This document shows, piece after piece, positions 7,362 to 15,583 of a stretch of DNA of 64,000 bases; the first letter of the stretch is position 1; every line of letters begins with the position of its first letter. Source of the DNA: CAYQZD01 sp964421875 (GTDB lineage Bacteria; Electryoneota; Tariuqbacteria; Tariuqbacterales; Tariuqbacteraceae); contig CAYQZD010000001.1 in assembly GCA_964421875.1 (NCBI GenBank), positions 59,718 to 123,717 of the forward strand, read 5' to 3'. The translations under genes and the position numbers were made by a program. Under the pieces are notes generated by a model. That model searched no databases, was not told the DNA's origin, and worked only from the letters and a program-made list of their open reading frames with translations.

Positions 7362-8693
7362 CTATGTTTCCAACAACAATAAACTCGGATCCGACAAATG
7401 CTTGATAAGCTCCGATACGAACCGCGCCGCATCCGCCCCGTCAGCAATGCGGTGGTCGAAAGACAAACTGACCGGCAGTATCTTCCGAATAACTATCTGC
7501 CCCTCCCGAACCACCGGCTTTTCCTGAACCTTACCCATCCCCAATATCGCCACCTCCGGGTAGTTGATAGTCGGTATCAACGCCGTCCCCCCTAACGGTC
7601 CCACATTGGTGATGGTGAAAGTCCCGCCACGGAGCGCGTCCACCTCGATGACGTTGTCCCGCCCCTGCTGCGCTAAAAGCTCCACGTCCGCCGAAATCTC
7701 CATTATACTCTTGCGGTCGGTGTTCTTAATAACCGGAACGATTAATCCCTTGCCCGTGTCCGCCGCGAAGCCGATGTTGTAATACTTCTTGTAAACAATC
7801 TCCTCCTTGAAAGGATCCAAACTGGCGTTGAAAGACGGAGCCGCCTTCAAACCAGCGGTGACCGCCTTGATGACGAACGCCATCAGCGTCAAACGTCCGC
7901 CGGGCTTCCCCTCGAAACGTTTCCGCTCCTTAAGGCGAAACTCCTCCAGTTCCGTCACGTCCGCCTCGTCCATATGCGTCACGTGAGGCGCTAATATCAT
8001 CGAAGTCACCATCTTCCGCGCTACCTTGCGCCGGATGGAGCGCAGCGGCTCCTTCTCCACCGGGCCCCACTGCTCGAAATCGAGCAGAGGATCGATGTCT
8101 AAAAACGGTATGGCTGAAGCCGCGTGCGCCGCAAACTCCGCTTCCGCCTTCTTCTCTTCGACCTCAGGCGTTGGAGGAGCCTCGGGAGCTTTCGCTTCAG
8201 CCTTCTCCCCCTCGGCGAAACGCTTTACATCCTCCGGAGTAATCCTCCCGCCGGGACCGGTGGGAGTAACCAGCTTAATGTCCACCCCCATTTCCCGCGC
8301 TAATCTCCGCGTAGCCGGAGCCGCCGCCACCGGGAGCGAAGGGATTTCGCCCTTGCGCTTGGCTTCGACCATCTTATCCACCTCCATCACCACCGGCTTC
8401 ATCGGCGCTTTCTTCTCCTCCTTCGCCGCTTCAGGAGGCTTATCTGGAGCGGGAGCCTCGCCGTCGCCGATAACCGCGATAATGTCCCCCACATTGACCA
8501 CATCCCCCACCTTGCCGTTAAGTTGAACCACCTTCCCGCCGCTGGGCGAGGGGATGGTTACCGCAGCTTTATCGGTTTCAACCTCCACCAGCGGTTCGTC
8601 CTCCTTGATAATGTCGCCTTCCTGAACATACCATTTCAGGATTTCCCCCTCGTGAATGCCTTCGCCCAAATCGGGCAGTTTAAATTCGTACAT
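7362..8693 (-). CDS. pdhC: Dihydrolipoyl acyltransferase, E2 of 2-oxoacid (probably pyruvate) dehydrogenase
   Basis: The 443-residue E2 core has a single lipoyl domain (residues 1-78, lipoyl Lys42 in VETDKAAV), an Ala/Pro/Lys-rich linker, a peripheral-subunit-binding domain (about 120-160, PATRRLAREMGVDI..GPGGRITPEDV), a second linker and the acyltransferase domain (about 205-443) ending with active-site His414 and Asp418 in SFDHRIADGA. E1beta lies upstream on the same strand and lpd downstream, separated by the AT-rich cassette. Acetyl versus branched-chain specificity cannot be read with certainty; pyruvate is favoured by the E1alpha type. Confidence 0.92.
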   Translation of the reverse strand: MYEFKLPDLGEGIHEGEILKWYVQEGDIIKEDEPLVEVETDKAAVTIPSPSGGKVVQLNGKVGDVVNVGDIIAVIGDGEAPAPDKPPEAAKEEKKAPMKPVVMEVDKMVEAKRKGEIPSLPVAAAPATRRLAREMGVDIKLVTPTGPGGRITPEDVKRFAEGEKAEAKAPEAPPTPEVEEKKAEAEFAAHAASAIPFLDIDPLLDFEQWGPVEKEPLRSIRRKVARKMVTSMILAPHVTHMDEADVTELEEFRLKERKRFEGKPGGRLTLMAFVIKAVTAGLKAAPSFNASLDPFKEEIVYKKYYNIGFAADTGKGLIVPVIKNTDRKSIMEISADVELLAQQGRDNVIEVDALRGGTFTITNVGPLGGTALIPTINYPEVAILGMGKVQEKPVVREGQIVIRKILPVSLSFDHRIADGADAARFVSELIKHLSDPSLLLLET

Positions 8694-9099
8694 CGTCTCT
8701 CCCCTGAGATATATGGAAAGATTGGATTTATTATTTTCTTATCGATGCGCTCAGAGCTTCCGCACTCTACGGCATTTCCCCCCCAGTTCATACGCTCCCG
8801 CGTGGGAATGCAGACCACAATCTGTCATTCCGGCGCAGCCTGAATCCTTCTTTGTAAGGGCGAACGGCCGTTCGCCCCTACTGGTAACTAACGACAGACA
8901 ACCGGCTGGTCTGAATGACCCGCTCTGCCAATTTTCCCCTTTTCAAAGCGCATAAGCTGTTTCCCCCCTTTCCTAAAGGGGGGCAGGGGGGATTATAATT
9001 TGCAACTGTGATTGATGTGCCCGCCGGGTCTCCGCACCCGGCGGCATTAAACGGCGGCTCTGAATGACCCGCCCTGCCAACCGCGGTAACTGAATACTC
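8694..9099. repeat. Repeat-filled gap inside the dehydrogenase locus
   Basis: No gene seen between E2 and E1beta. Contents: a fragment of the GTCATTCCGGCGCAGCCTGAATCC repeat (about 8824-8847), a C/G-run hairpin (CCCCCCTTTCCTAAAGGGGGGC, about 8964-8987) and a GCCGGGTCTCCGCACCCGGC palindrome (about 9020-9043). The repeats may split the operon transcriptionally, but I see no T-run terminator. Confidence 0.7.
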
Positions 9100-10080
9100 T
9101 TAAAAATCCAGCGTCTTTTCGATCGCCCGCTTGATACGCGGCGGGTCGGGAATATAATTCATCTCCCGACCGAAATAAGGCGTTATCACGTCGTAATTGG
9201 TCACCCGCTGCACCGGCGCTTCCAGATAAAGCAATACCTTATCATTGAGGCGGGCGATTATCTCCGAGGCGATACCCATTGACTTGGGGGCTTCCTGCGA
9301 AATCACGCACCGGCCGGTCTTCTGCACCGATTGGCACACCGTATCCACATCCATCGGCGCCACAGTCAGCAAATCGATGAGTTCCACGCTGACGCCCCGC
9401 TTCTCCTGAACCTCATCGACCGCCTGCAAAACCGGGCGCATCATCGCCCCCCAGGCAATTACCGTGATGTCAGTTCCCTCCCGAACCACCTGCGCCTTGC
9501 CGATTTCCATTACTTCTTCAGCTTCGGGAACCTCCTCCCGGAACGCCCGATAGGAACGCTTCGGCTCCATAAACACCACCGGATCGGGATCCCGTATCGC
9601 CGCCACCATCAAAGCCCGGGCGTTTCGCGGCCCCGAAGGCAGAATCACATTTACCCCCGGCATCGCGGCGTAAAGCGCTTCCCGCGATTCGCTGTGATGT
9701 TCCAACGCCCGCACCCCTCCGCCGTAGGGCATCCGCACCACCAGCGGCGCAGTCCAAGCCCCCATCGAACGAGTGCGGTAACGCGATGCGTGCCCTTCAA
9801 GCTGGGGCACAATGGGGTAGGAGAACCCGGAAAACTGCATCTCCGCCACCGGCTTCAATCCCGCTAATGCCATCCCCACCGCGGCCCCGAATATCCCCGC
9901 TTCAGCTATGGGCGTGTCGATAACCCGCTCCGAGCCGAACTTGTCAATCAGACCATCGGTAACGCGGAACACCCCGCCGTCCACTCCCACATCCTCGCCT
10001 AAGACGATGACGCTGTCATCCTTTTCCATCTCCTGCGCCAAAGCCAGGTTTATCGCCTGCACCATATTCATTTTAGGCAT
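9100..10080 (-). CDS. pdhB: 2-oxoacid (pyruvate) dehydrogenase E1 component, beta subunit
   Basis: The 326-residue transketolase-fold subunit completes the alpha2beta2 E1 that decarboxylates the 2-oxoacid and loads acyl groups on E2. Family motifs: MVQAINLALAQEM at the start, VLGEDVGVDGGVFRVTDGL, DTPIAEAGIFGAAVGMALAG, EMQFSGF, RMPYGGGV and a C-terminal domain with EAPVQRVTNYDVITPY. Length is normal. It follows E1alpha with 88 bases between them on the same strand. Confidence 0.94.
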   Translation of the reverse strand: MPKMNMVQAINLALAQEMEKDDSVIVLGEDVGVDGGVFRVTDGLIDKFGSERVIDTPIAEAGIFGAAVGMALAGLKPVAEMQFSGFSYPIVPQLEGHASRYRTRSMGAWTAPLVVRMPYGGGVRALEHHSESREALYAAMPGVNVILPSGPRNARALMVAAIRDPDPVVFMEPKRSYRAFREEVPEAEEVMEIGKAQVVREGTDITVIAWGAMMRPVLQAVDEVQEKRGVSVELIDLLTVAPMDVDTVCQSVQKTGRCVISQEAPKSMGIASEIIARLNDKVLLYLEAPVQRVTNYDVITPYFGREMNYIPDPPRIKRAIEKTLDF

Positions 10081-10168
10081 TGCCGCCCTCCTTTCTCAGG
10101 TTTAATCTGCAAATAACGGTAGCGTAAATACGCAAGCCGATAAATTTTCCGCTGTACAGCGGATTGTG

Positions 10169-11266
10169 CTATGGTTCGCGAAGAGAATCCATCGAATGAT
10201 GGTTTGACAGGAATTCCGCGCGCTGTTCCTCGATATCCGCGTGCTTGGTTCCGAATACATAGTCGAAATTCAAATCGGGTCTGAAATCGCCCCCTGATTC
10301 CATTTCTTTGACCGCCGCCTCGATTTCTCCTCTGACCTCCTCCTCCAAAGCCTTCTGCTTGGTTTCGTCCCATAACTTCTTCGCTTCGAGATATTTCCGA
10401 AACCGTATCAACGGTTCCCGTTTCCACCACTCCGCCACCTCCTCTTCGCTGCGGTACTTCTTAGGGTCGTCGGCGGTGGTGTGCATCATCAGGCGGTAGG
10501 TGACCGCTTCAATCAAAGTGGCGCCTTCGCCCTTGCGCGCCCGCTCCAGAGCCTCGGACACCGCCCGGTACATCGCCAGAGTGTCGTTCCCGTCCACCTG
10601 CAGCGCCGGGACGCCGTAAGCCAGCGCTTTCTGAGCCAAAGTCTTGGAGGCGGTCTGCTTATCGCGCGGGACGGAAATCGCCCATTGGTTGTTCTGGCAG
10701 ATAAAGACCACCGGGACTTTCCAGAGTCCGGCTAAGTTCATCGCCTCATGGAAATCCCCCTCGGAAGTGGCTCCGTCCCCGAAGAACGTTATCACCGCCG
10801 TCCCCTTTTCGCCGCGGTATTTCATCGCATAGCCGATGCCTACCGCGTGCTGGGTCTGGCTGCCCACGATGATGGAGATGGGAAGGGTGCGCATCCCTTC
10901 GGGGCGCTTGTTTCCTTCCTCGAAACCATTATAGAACAGCAGGGCCTGGGTGATGGTTTCGCCCCGGATAAGCCGCGCTCCGGCTTCACGGAAAGCTCCC
11001 ACCAGCCAGTCGTTCTCCTTCATCAGGAAGGCGGGGACACAATGCGCCGCTTCCTGTCCGGAACTGGGTCCGAAGGTGCCGATGCGCCCCTGCCGCTGCA
11101 GTTTCAGCATCCGCTGGTCGGCTTCCCGCGCCAGTGTCATCCAGCGGTAGAGTGCGAGCAGGTCAGCATCGGGAATTTTCGGTTCCAGTTCAGCGTCGAG
11201 GTTCCCCTCCTCGTCCAGAACCTGCAGATAAGAGACGCTAAATCTTTCGACTTCAGTTATGGGCAT
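10169..11266 (-). CDS. pdhA: Pyruvate dehydrogenase-type E1 component, alpha subunit
   Basis: The 365-residue thiamine-diphosphate-binding subunit has the ThDP/Mg motif starting FFGDGATSEGDFHEA and continuing to VFICQNNQWAIS. Other family segments are LQRQGRIGTFGPSSGQEAAH, IVGSQTQHAVGIGYAMK and the phosphorylation-loop region MMHTTADDPKKYR. The LQRQGRIGTF and DDPKKYR pattern matches the Bacillus-type PdhA better than most branched-chain enzymes (family knowledge), hence the pyruvate call. It is the first gene of the minus-strand locus and lies 197 bases downstream of a small Ile-rich ORF. Confidence 0.92.
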   Translation of the reverse strand: MPITEVERFSVSYLQVLDEEGNLDAELEPKIPDADLLALYRWMTLAREADQRMLKLQRQGRIGTFGPSSGQEAAHCVPAFLMKENDWLVGAFREAGARLIRGETITQALLFYNGFEEGNKRPEGMRTLPISIIVGSQTQHAVGIGYAMKYRGEKGTAVITFFGDGATSEGDFHEAMNLAGLWKVPVVFICQNNQWAISVPRDKQTASKTLAQKALAYGVPALQVDGNDTLAMYRAVSEALERARKGEGATLIEAVTYRLMMHTTADDPKKYRSEEEVAEWWKREPLIRFRKYLEAKKLWDETKQKALEEEVRGEIEAAVKEMESGGDFRPDLNFDYVFGTKHADIEEQRAEFLSNHHSMDSLREP

Positions 11267-11463
11267 AACAAATCCTGATATGGATGAAAATTGGATTTAT
11301 TTCACAGATTGAAGATATCGAAGTAATTAATAGTAAGGGTCAATGGTCGAAGTATTCCATTTAGGAAGGCATAAGGCGTAGATTTAATGAGCACGGTTGA
11401 AAATCAATATATAAAAGCTTAGTTAATATATCAAATTCCATAACTGTTTACCTCTTAAGCAAT

Positions 11464-11574
11464 TCAACAAATAGAAAATGCGATAGGAGCGCCAGCCCAG
11501 ATGATGATGATAATGATGATGAAGATGAGGGCGAGGCGAATGAACTCCCTCAGCGCCGCCGCCCTCGTTATCAA
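11464..11574 (-). CDS. Candidate 36-residue Ile-rich leader peptide or small membrane protein
   Basis: From a TTG at 11574, preceded by GAGGGGG at a spacing of four bases, the frame encodes 36 residues: a basic N-terminus (MITRAAALREFIRLAL), then F followed by seven consecutive Ile and a Trp, then AGAPIAFSIC. The GC-rich codons stand out from the AT-rich surroundings, supporting coding. The stop is 197 bases upstream of the E1alpha start on the same strand. A run of one amino acid's codons recalls ribosome-stalling leader peptides such as those of ilv operons, but no antiterminator or terminator pair is obvious downstream. Alternatives are a single-span membrane peptide or a type I toxin-like peptide. 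Confidence 0.5.
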   Translation of the reverse strand: MITRAAALREFIRLALIFIIIIIIIWAGAPIAFSIC

Positions 11575-11771
11575 AAGCCCCCTCACAGGTAATATACGAA
11601 ATTGCTGAACATTTGTCAAGTATTTTAGGGGGAAATTTTGAGTATTTTGTATGTGTTTATTATTTAGTATGTTACAAAGGACATTTTTCTGTTGTTTTTG
11701 GTGTGTAAAGTATCCAGCATGCAACCGGTTGAATTATGAATTGTCGGAACTAGGTTACGGGATACAGAATC

Positions 11772-11917
11772 TATAGCGATTCCAAAAAAGATTGTCCTAT
11801 GATTTGTCAGTCCTGCGCAAGCAGGAGTCCAGTAAATAATACAAATACAAGAAGATGTATTCCCGCTTTCGCGGGAATGACATCCTTTTTCCGTCATTCT
11901 TTTCAAGAATGACTATA
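11772..11917. mobile_element. MITE-like element, copy 1 (TA target duplication type)
   Basis: A 146-base segment whose reverse complement recurs at 62373-62518 with the same length and about three mismatches by eye. The ends are imperfect inverted repeats (TAGCGATTCC versus TAGTCATTCC in copy 2), flanked on both sides by TA, as in elements moved by IS630/Tc1-mariner transposases. Inside are two palindromes, CTCCTGC..GCAGGAG-like and TTCCCGCTTTCGCGGGAA. It encodes nothing; the 80-codon open frame across it is spurious. Confidence 0.8.
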
Positions 11918-12167
11918 TGTCAGGTCTCCGCTTTGCTAAAGGCATAACCTAACGCTTATGATGCGGGGGGATGAATCCCCACCTATCAAGCTCCGTGGAA
12001 ATGCTGCCGGGTGCGGGCAGTCTGTCCGAGAATATAGAAACAGAGGATCTCATTCGATTGTAATTCTTTAATATAAATGGGCTTACAGATTCCGGACAAG
12101 CCGGAATGACGCCCATTTTGTGATTGTCGGACAAACTGCGGAGATCCGGCAGCACAGTAACGCAGAA

Positions 12168-12659
12168 TCAGCCTTCGCGCTTCGCCAGCCAGCTGTCAAT
12201 CATAAAGAGGACGTGTGGTTTGTCTCCGGCGAATTTCATTTTTTCCACGATGGACAAGGTTTGGTCTTCTTCCTCGACCTGTTCGTCGATGAACCAATTG
12301 AGGAAGCTGACGGTGGCGCGGTCTTTTTCCTCTTCCGCCAGAGTAACCAGGTCGTCTATCATTTTGGTTACTTTGACTTCGTGTTCGTAGGCGGCTTGGA
12401 ATCCAGCCAGCGGGGAGTCGAACTTGACGGGAGGACCTGCCAGAGGGAGCAGTTTCACGCTGCCGCCGCGCTCGTAAACATAGTCGTAAATTTTCATCGC
12501 GTGACCCATCTCCTCCTTGGTTTGTTCCTTCATCCAATGGGCGAAGCCGTCCAGGTTCATATCTTGATAATAAGTCGCTAAAGACAGATAGAGAAACGAG
12601 GCGTAGAACTCTGCGTTCACCTGCCGGTTCAGCGCTTCTTCGACTTTTTTGTTCAACAT
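12168..12659 (-). CDS. ftnA: Ferritin (non-haem, bacterial FtnA type)
   Basis: The 163-residue four-helix protein stores iron as ferric mineral and detoxifies Fe(II)/peroxide. Ferroxidase ligands are visible: Glu17 (NAEFYASF), Glu50 and His53 (EEMGHAMK), Glu94 region (YEHEVKV) and the Glu127/Glu130 region (DEQVEEE). No haem-binding Met of bacterioferritin is evident. Length is typical. It sits downstream of the hemerythrin/PAS gene in an iron- and oxygen-themed cluster. The upstream spacer carries GAAAGT-phased repeats. Confidence 0.95.
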   Translation of the reverse strand: MLNKKVEEALNRQVNAEFYASFLYLSLATYYQDMNLDGFAHWMKEQTKEEMGHAMKIYDYVYERGGSVKLLPLAGPPVKFDSPLAGFQAAYEHEVKVTKMIDDLVTLAEEEKDRATVSFLNWFIDEQVEEEDQTLSIVEKMKFAGDKPHVLFMIDSWLAKREG

Positions 12660-12689
12660 TTTAGTTTTCCTTTCTTTTTTGTTTTAGAT

Positions 12690-12742
12690 GTTCAAGTGTG
12701 AAAGTTTAAAAGTGTGAAAGTTTGAAAGTTACAAGTGTTGTA
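12690..12742. repeat. GAAAGT-phased tandem word repeat
   Basis: Short imperfect tandem words (AAGTGTGAAAGTTTAAAAG, TGTGAAAGTTTGAAAGTT, ACAAGTG) with a 7-10 base period lie just upstream of the ferritin gene. Similar tracts lie at about 29771-29800, 32805-32855 and 60497-60537, each beside the start or end of a gene. Confidence 0.7.
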
Positions 12743-12909
12743 TTACTTTACTGATTCTAAGCTTACACGTCATTCTGGCTGCAAAGCGAGCCAGCATCTT
12801 TCTTTTCCAGAAGGATTCCGGCTGCGCCGGAATGACGACAGAGATGCTTACTCCATATATACTAAATATTAAGCTCCTATTGTTGGATTGAGAACTCGCC
12901 TTATAGCTC

Positions 12910-14100
12910 TTAATCCAAAAGGCGTTTTTTGCCTTGGATTTTTTGGATGTCGGTTATGTCCTGTGTTACTTCCAGGCATCCCAGGTAATTACCCGCCTTA
13001 TCCCGCACGGGGAAGTATCGGATGTGGATTTTGCGTCCTTCCATATCGATCCAGAACTCTGCGGATTCGCGTTTCCCGCTGCGAAAATCTTTTAGTATCT
13101 CATTCACAATGTGCACGCTCTTCTCCGGGTGGCAGTTCTGCACGGTCCTCCCCAGCACAGCTTTGGTGCGGGTGAAAATGCGCTCCTTTGACAGGCTGAA
13201 GTATCTGACGGTGTCTTCAGCGTCCACAAAGGTTACATCGACGGGGAGTGTGTTCAATAGGGCTTCCAGCGTTTCCGGCTTCATCGAACCGGTTTCAAAG
13301 TGTATTTCAGCGCCAGTGCGTCGTACAGGGAGTTCCGCCCTTGGCTTTGTTTTAAAGGGAGGTGGTGTATAGCAGCAATAGCCGATGTCGTCGAACTGTT
13401 CTACAGCTTCCTCCCATTCCAGCTTCTCTACCACTCTCAGCGCCGAAGGGAAAAGCACATTGTTTTCCTTGTAGAAATGTGAGGATAGCAGTTTATGCAA
13501 GGACTTGGAGTATTCTTCCAATTTTTCGATAAAGTCGTTGAAAGCAATATCCTGGGCTTTTGCCATCAAATCATAGACGGCTTTTTTCAGGTCACGGATG
13601 TCATCGTGCTCCATCCACATCATTTTCGGGGGCTGGGTGATACCGTGCTTTTCCAACAGGGGAAAGAGGACGTTTTCTTCGCGGAGGTAGTGCTTTTCGG
13701 ATTCACGGAATTCTTGGACTATCTGCCCGATGCGGCTGAATTCCTTTTTTCCGGCTTTAATCCCGTCGTTGGCCTTCAGTTCCTGCGTAAGCATTTTGAA
13801 ATTCTGCGTTAATTCGAGAAAATGCTCGTGTTCGGTCATCAAGGTATGAATCGGATGCCCTTTAGGGGCGAGGATTTCATTTTTTTCGAGGGTTTCCTTG
13901 AAGGCTTTGAGGTGGACTTCGCAGAGCCTGTGTACTTCTTCAGGGGGCATTCCCTCTTTGATTAGCTCCTCTTCAGCACGGGCGATTGCTTCAGAGTCCA
14001 ATCCTTCGAACATCGCTTTGAATTCCTCTTTCAGGTTTTCGGCTTTTTCGCCGCTGTGCAGGCGCTTGATGAAGGATTTCAGGATTTCTTTCCGTTCCAT
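12910..14100 (-). CDS. DUF438 / hemerythrin HHE / PAS domain protein
   Basis: The 396-residue protein has an N-terminal DUF438 segment (about 1-75, IKRLHSGEKAENLKEEF), a hemerythrin-like four-helix domain (about 80-225) with H83, H95, HYLREENVLFPLLEKH, EHDDIRDL and SHFYKENNVLFP motifs that supply diiron His and Glu ligands, and a PAS domain (about 275-390) with a GRTVQNCHPEKSVH segment. Such proteins are thought to sense O2, NO or redox state through the diiron site and pass the signal through PAS (family inference). It lies upstream of ferritin and next to a metal-efflux permease. Confidence 0.9.
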   Translation of the reverse strand: MERKEILKSFIKRLHSGEKAENLKEEFKAMFEGLDSEAIARAEEELIKEGMPPEEVHRLCEVHLKAFKETLEKNEILAPKGHPIHTLMTEHEHFLELTQNFKMLTQELKANDGIKAGKKEFSRIGQIVQEFRESEKHYLREENVLFPLLEKHGITQPPKMMWMEHDDIRDLKKAVYDLMAKAQDIAFNDFIEKLEEYSKSLHKLLSSHFYKENNVLFPSALRVVEKLEWEEAVEQFDDIGYCCYTPPPFKTKPRAELPVRRTGAEIHFETGSMKPETLEALLNTLPVDVTFVDAEDTVRYFSLSKERIFTRTKAVLGRTVQNCHPEKSVHIVNEILKDFRSGKRESAEFWIDMEGRKIHIRYFPVRDKAGNYLGCLEVTQDITDIQKIQGKKRLLD

Positions 14101-14123
14101 ATCAGCCTCATAATTGAAATACT

Positions 14124-14327
14124 TTATTTAACAATGGTATATCCGCTTTTTTCGACTGCCTGGCGGAGGCATTCGAGTTGGTATCCTTCTCCGGCGACCA
14201 TCGCCGCGCTTCCCTTCAAATCCACCCTCACGGATTCTACACCGGGGCAGTCGCTCAGGGCTTTTTGCACCGTTTCCGCGCAGTGGCTGCAACTCATACC
14301 TTTTATTTTAATTTCAGTAGTTGCCAT
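14124..14327 (-). CDS. Possible internal-start product: free HMA metallochaperone
   Basis: Within the permease gene an in-frame ATG at 14327 is preceded by GGAGGG four bases upstream. Translation gives a 67-residue CopZ-like protein (MATTEIKIKGMSCSHC onward) that matches a complete single HMA domain. The CxxC binds Cu(I) or Zn(II). A separate chaperone made from the same message would resemble the way copA yields a chaperone in some bacteria, although there by frameshifting. Either the permease and chaperone genes recently fused, or both forms are made. Not proven. Confidence 0.5.
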   Translation of the reverse strand: MATTEIKIKGMSCSHCAETVQKALSDCPGVESVRVDLKGSAAMVAGEGYQLECLRQAVEKSGYTIVK

Positions 14328-15371
14328 TTCACCCTCCGTTATGCGGTCACCGATTACTTTTCCTTTATAGTTTTTAAATAAAGCGTACCCCAGCGTAAAA
14401 AGCAAGAGTATCGCGCTTAAGTCTCTGATAATATTCGGCATCATATAGGGGGCTTTAACCGCAGTTTTCATGCCTTCGAGGGTAAAGATGTAATCCAGCG
14501 TCAGGCCTGCGAGGAGGGAGCCCGCGGCCACGGTTCCCAGATAAATCAGCGCAGTCCTCCTTCCCAGCACCTTCCAGATGGTGGTCAGCGCTGCGGCATT
14601 GGTGGCGGGGCCTGTCATCAGGAACACGAGCGCGGCTCCGGGTGAAATTCCCGCGGCGATTAGCGCTGCAGCTAAGGGTACGGAGGCAGTGGCGCAGACG
14701 TAAATGGGTATGCCCACCGCCATCATTACCAACATTCCGATTATCCCACTGCCCAGATAGGACGCGAAGAAGTCCTGGGGCAGCACCGCCGCTATCAAAC
14801 CCGCCAGCAGGAGTCCTAAAAGGATGGGTTTGCCGATGTCCTGAGGCAGAGTGATGAAGCCGTATTTCAAAGCGCGGAGCAGTTTGCTTCCGTTCTCGCT
14901 CTTTACATAGCACTCCCCCTTGCAGTCATCGGCGAAGTCTCCTCCGCCGTTTTTATTCCTTCCTAAAAACTCCACTAATCCTCCCCCTATCAGCCCGGTT
15001 ACCAGCGCCGCCAGAGGTCTGAACACGGCATAGACCGGTCCCAGCAGGCTAAAGGTAACCATAATGCTGTCCACTCCGGTCTGCGGGGTGGAAATCAAGA
15101 ACGATGTGGCTGCTCCGGGGCTGGCTCCGCTGCGTCTCAGCGAGGCTGCCACCGGAATCACTCCGCAGGAGCAGAGTGGAAGGGGTATCCCGAACAGCGC
15201 CGCTTTGACCGAGGGCATCAGCCCCCTGCCCCCCAGGCTGCGCTCAACCGTCCGGGACGATATCAATACCGATAGCAGCCCCGCTATGAGAAAACCAAAT
15301 AGAAGATAGGGAGCCATCTCCCCCAGAACTCCCCAGAATTCAAACAGTGTATTTTTGAGAAATTCGAGCAT
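14124..15371 (-). CDS. SO_0444-type Cu/Zn efflux permease with fused C-terminal HMA domain
   Basis: A 415-residue membrane protein of the permease (DUF318/ArsP-like) family. Two halves of membrane helices each carry a signature loop: FGIPLPLCSCGVIPVAASLR with STPQTGVDS in the first, GIPIYVCATASVPLAAALI with TGPATNAAAL in the second. Residues about 349-415 form a heavy-metal-associated domain with GMSCSHC, the Cu/Zn-binding CxxC loop. SO_0444-type members export copper or zinc (family knowledge). An in-frame ATG with a strong ribosome site at the start of the HMA domain suggests that it is also made alone. Confidence 0.9.
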   Translation of the reverse strand: MLEFLKNTLFEFWGVLGEMAPYLLFGFLIAGLLSVLISSRTVERSLGGRGLMPSVKAALFGIPLPLCSCGVIPVAASLRRSGASPGAATSFLISTPQTGVDSIMVTFSLLGPVYAVFRPLAALVTGLIGGGLVEFLGRNKNGGGDFADDCKGECYVKSENGSKLLRALKYGFITLPQDIGKPILLGLLLAGLIAAVLPQDFFASYLGSGIIGMLVMMAVGIPIYVCATASVPLAAALIAAGISPGAALVFLMTGPATNAAALTTIWKVLGRRTALIYLGTVAAGSLLAGLTLDYIFTLEGMKTAVKAPYMMPNIIRDLSAILLLFTLGYALFKNYKGKVIGDRITEGEMATTEIKIKGMSCSHCAETVQKALSDCPGVESVRVDLKGSAAMVAGEGYQLECLRQAVEKSGYTIVK

Positions 15372-15583
15372 TTAGGGTTATCTGGAAAGGACTGTCGCCC
15401 AAGATTTTAGTTTGCCCTGTCGACTCTCCGCAGTCGATAGCATCTATTTGATATTTTGGTATATAGAGCAGGGTGCGGAGACCCTACGCCACAGCAATGA
15501 ATACTGGATTCCCGCTTTCGCGGGAATGACAAATTCGGGGCGTTTTCGGACAGGGTGCGGAGAGTCTGCGCCACGATAAACAG
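15372..15583. repeat. Three palindromic repeats upstream of the permease gene
   Basis: Contains a 'GTCGACTCTCCGCAGTCGA' repeat (about 15419-15438), an 'AGCAGGGTGCGGAGACCCTACGCC' repeat (about 15466-15490), a GGATTCCCGCTTTCGCGGGAATGAC palindrome (about 15506-15530) and a further 'CAGGGTGCGGAGAGTCTGCGCC' copy (about 15550-15572). No gene seen. Confidence 0.7.

Larger units (their letters stand above)
11267..12167. other. Intergenic region upstream of E1alpha
   Basis: This 0.9-kb stretch holds the 36-codon Ile-rich ORF (11464-11574), a 146-base MITE-like element (11772-11917), a 'CAGGTCTCCGCTTTGCTAAAG' repeat (about 11920-11942), part of a GCTGCCGGGTGCGGGCAG repeat (about 12003-12020) and a GATTCCGGACAAGCCGGAATGAC palindrome (about 12088-12110). 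The rest is AT-rich. I could not place a confident promoter. Confidence 0.65.

Noticed and set aside
11464..11906. Longer minus-strand open frames across the MITE and intergenic DNA (86 and 80 codons)
   Set aside because: They translate the MITE palindromes and AT-rich DNA. Only the last 36 codons of the first have a ribosome site and coding-like composition.
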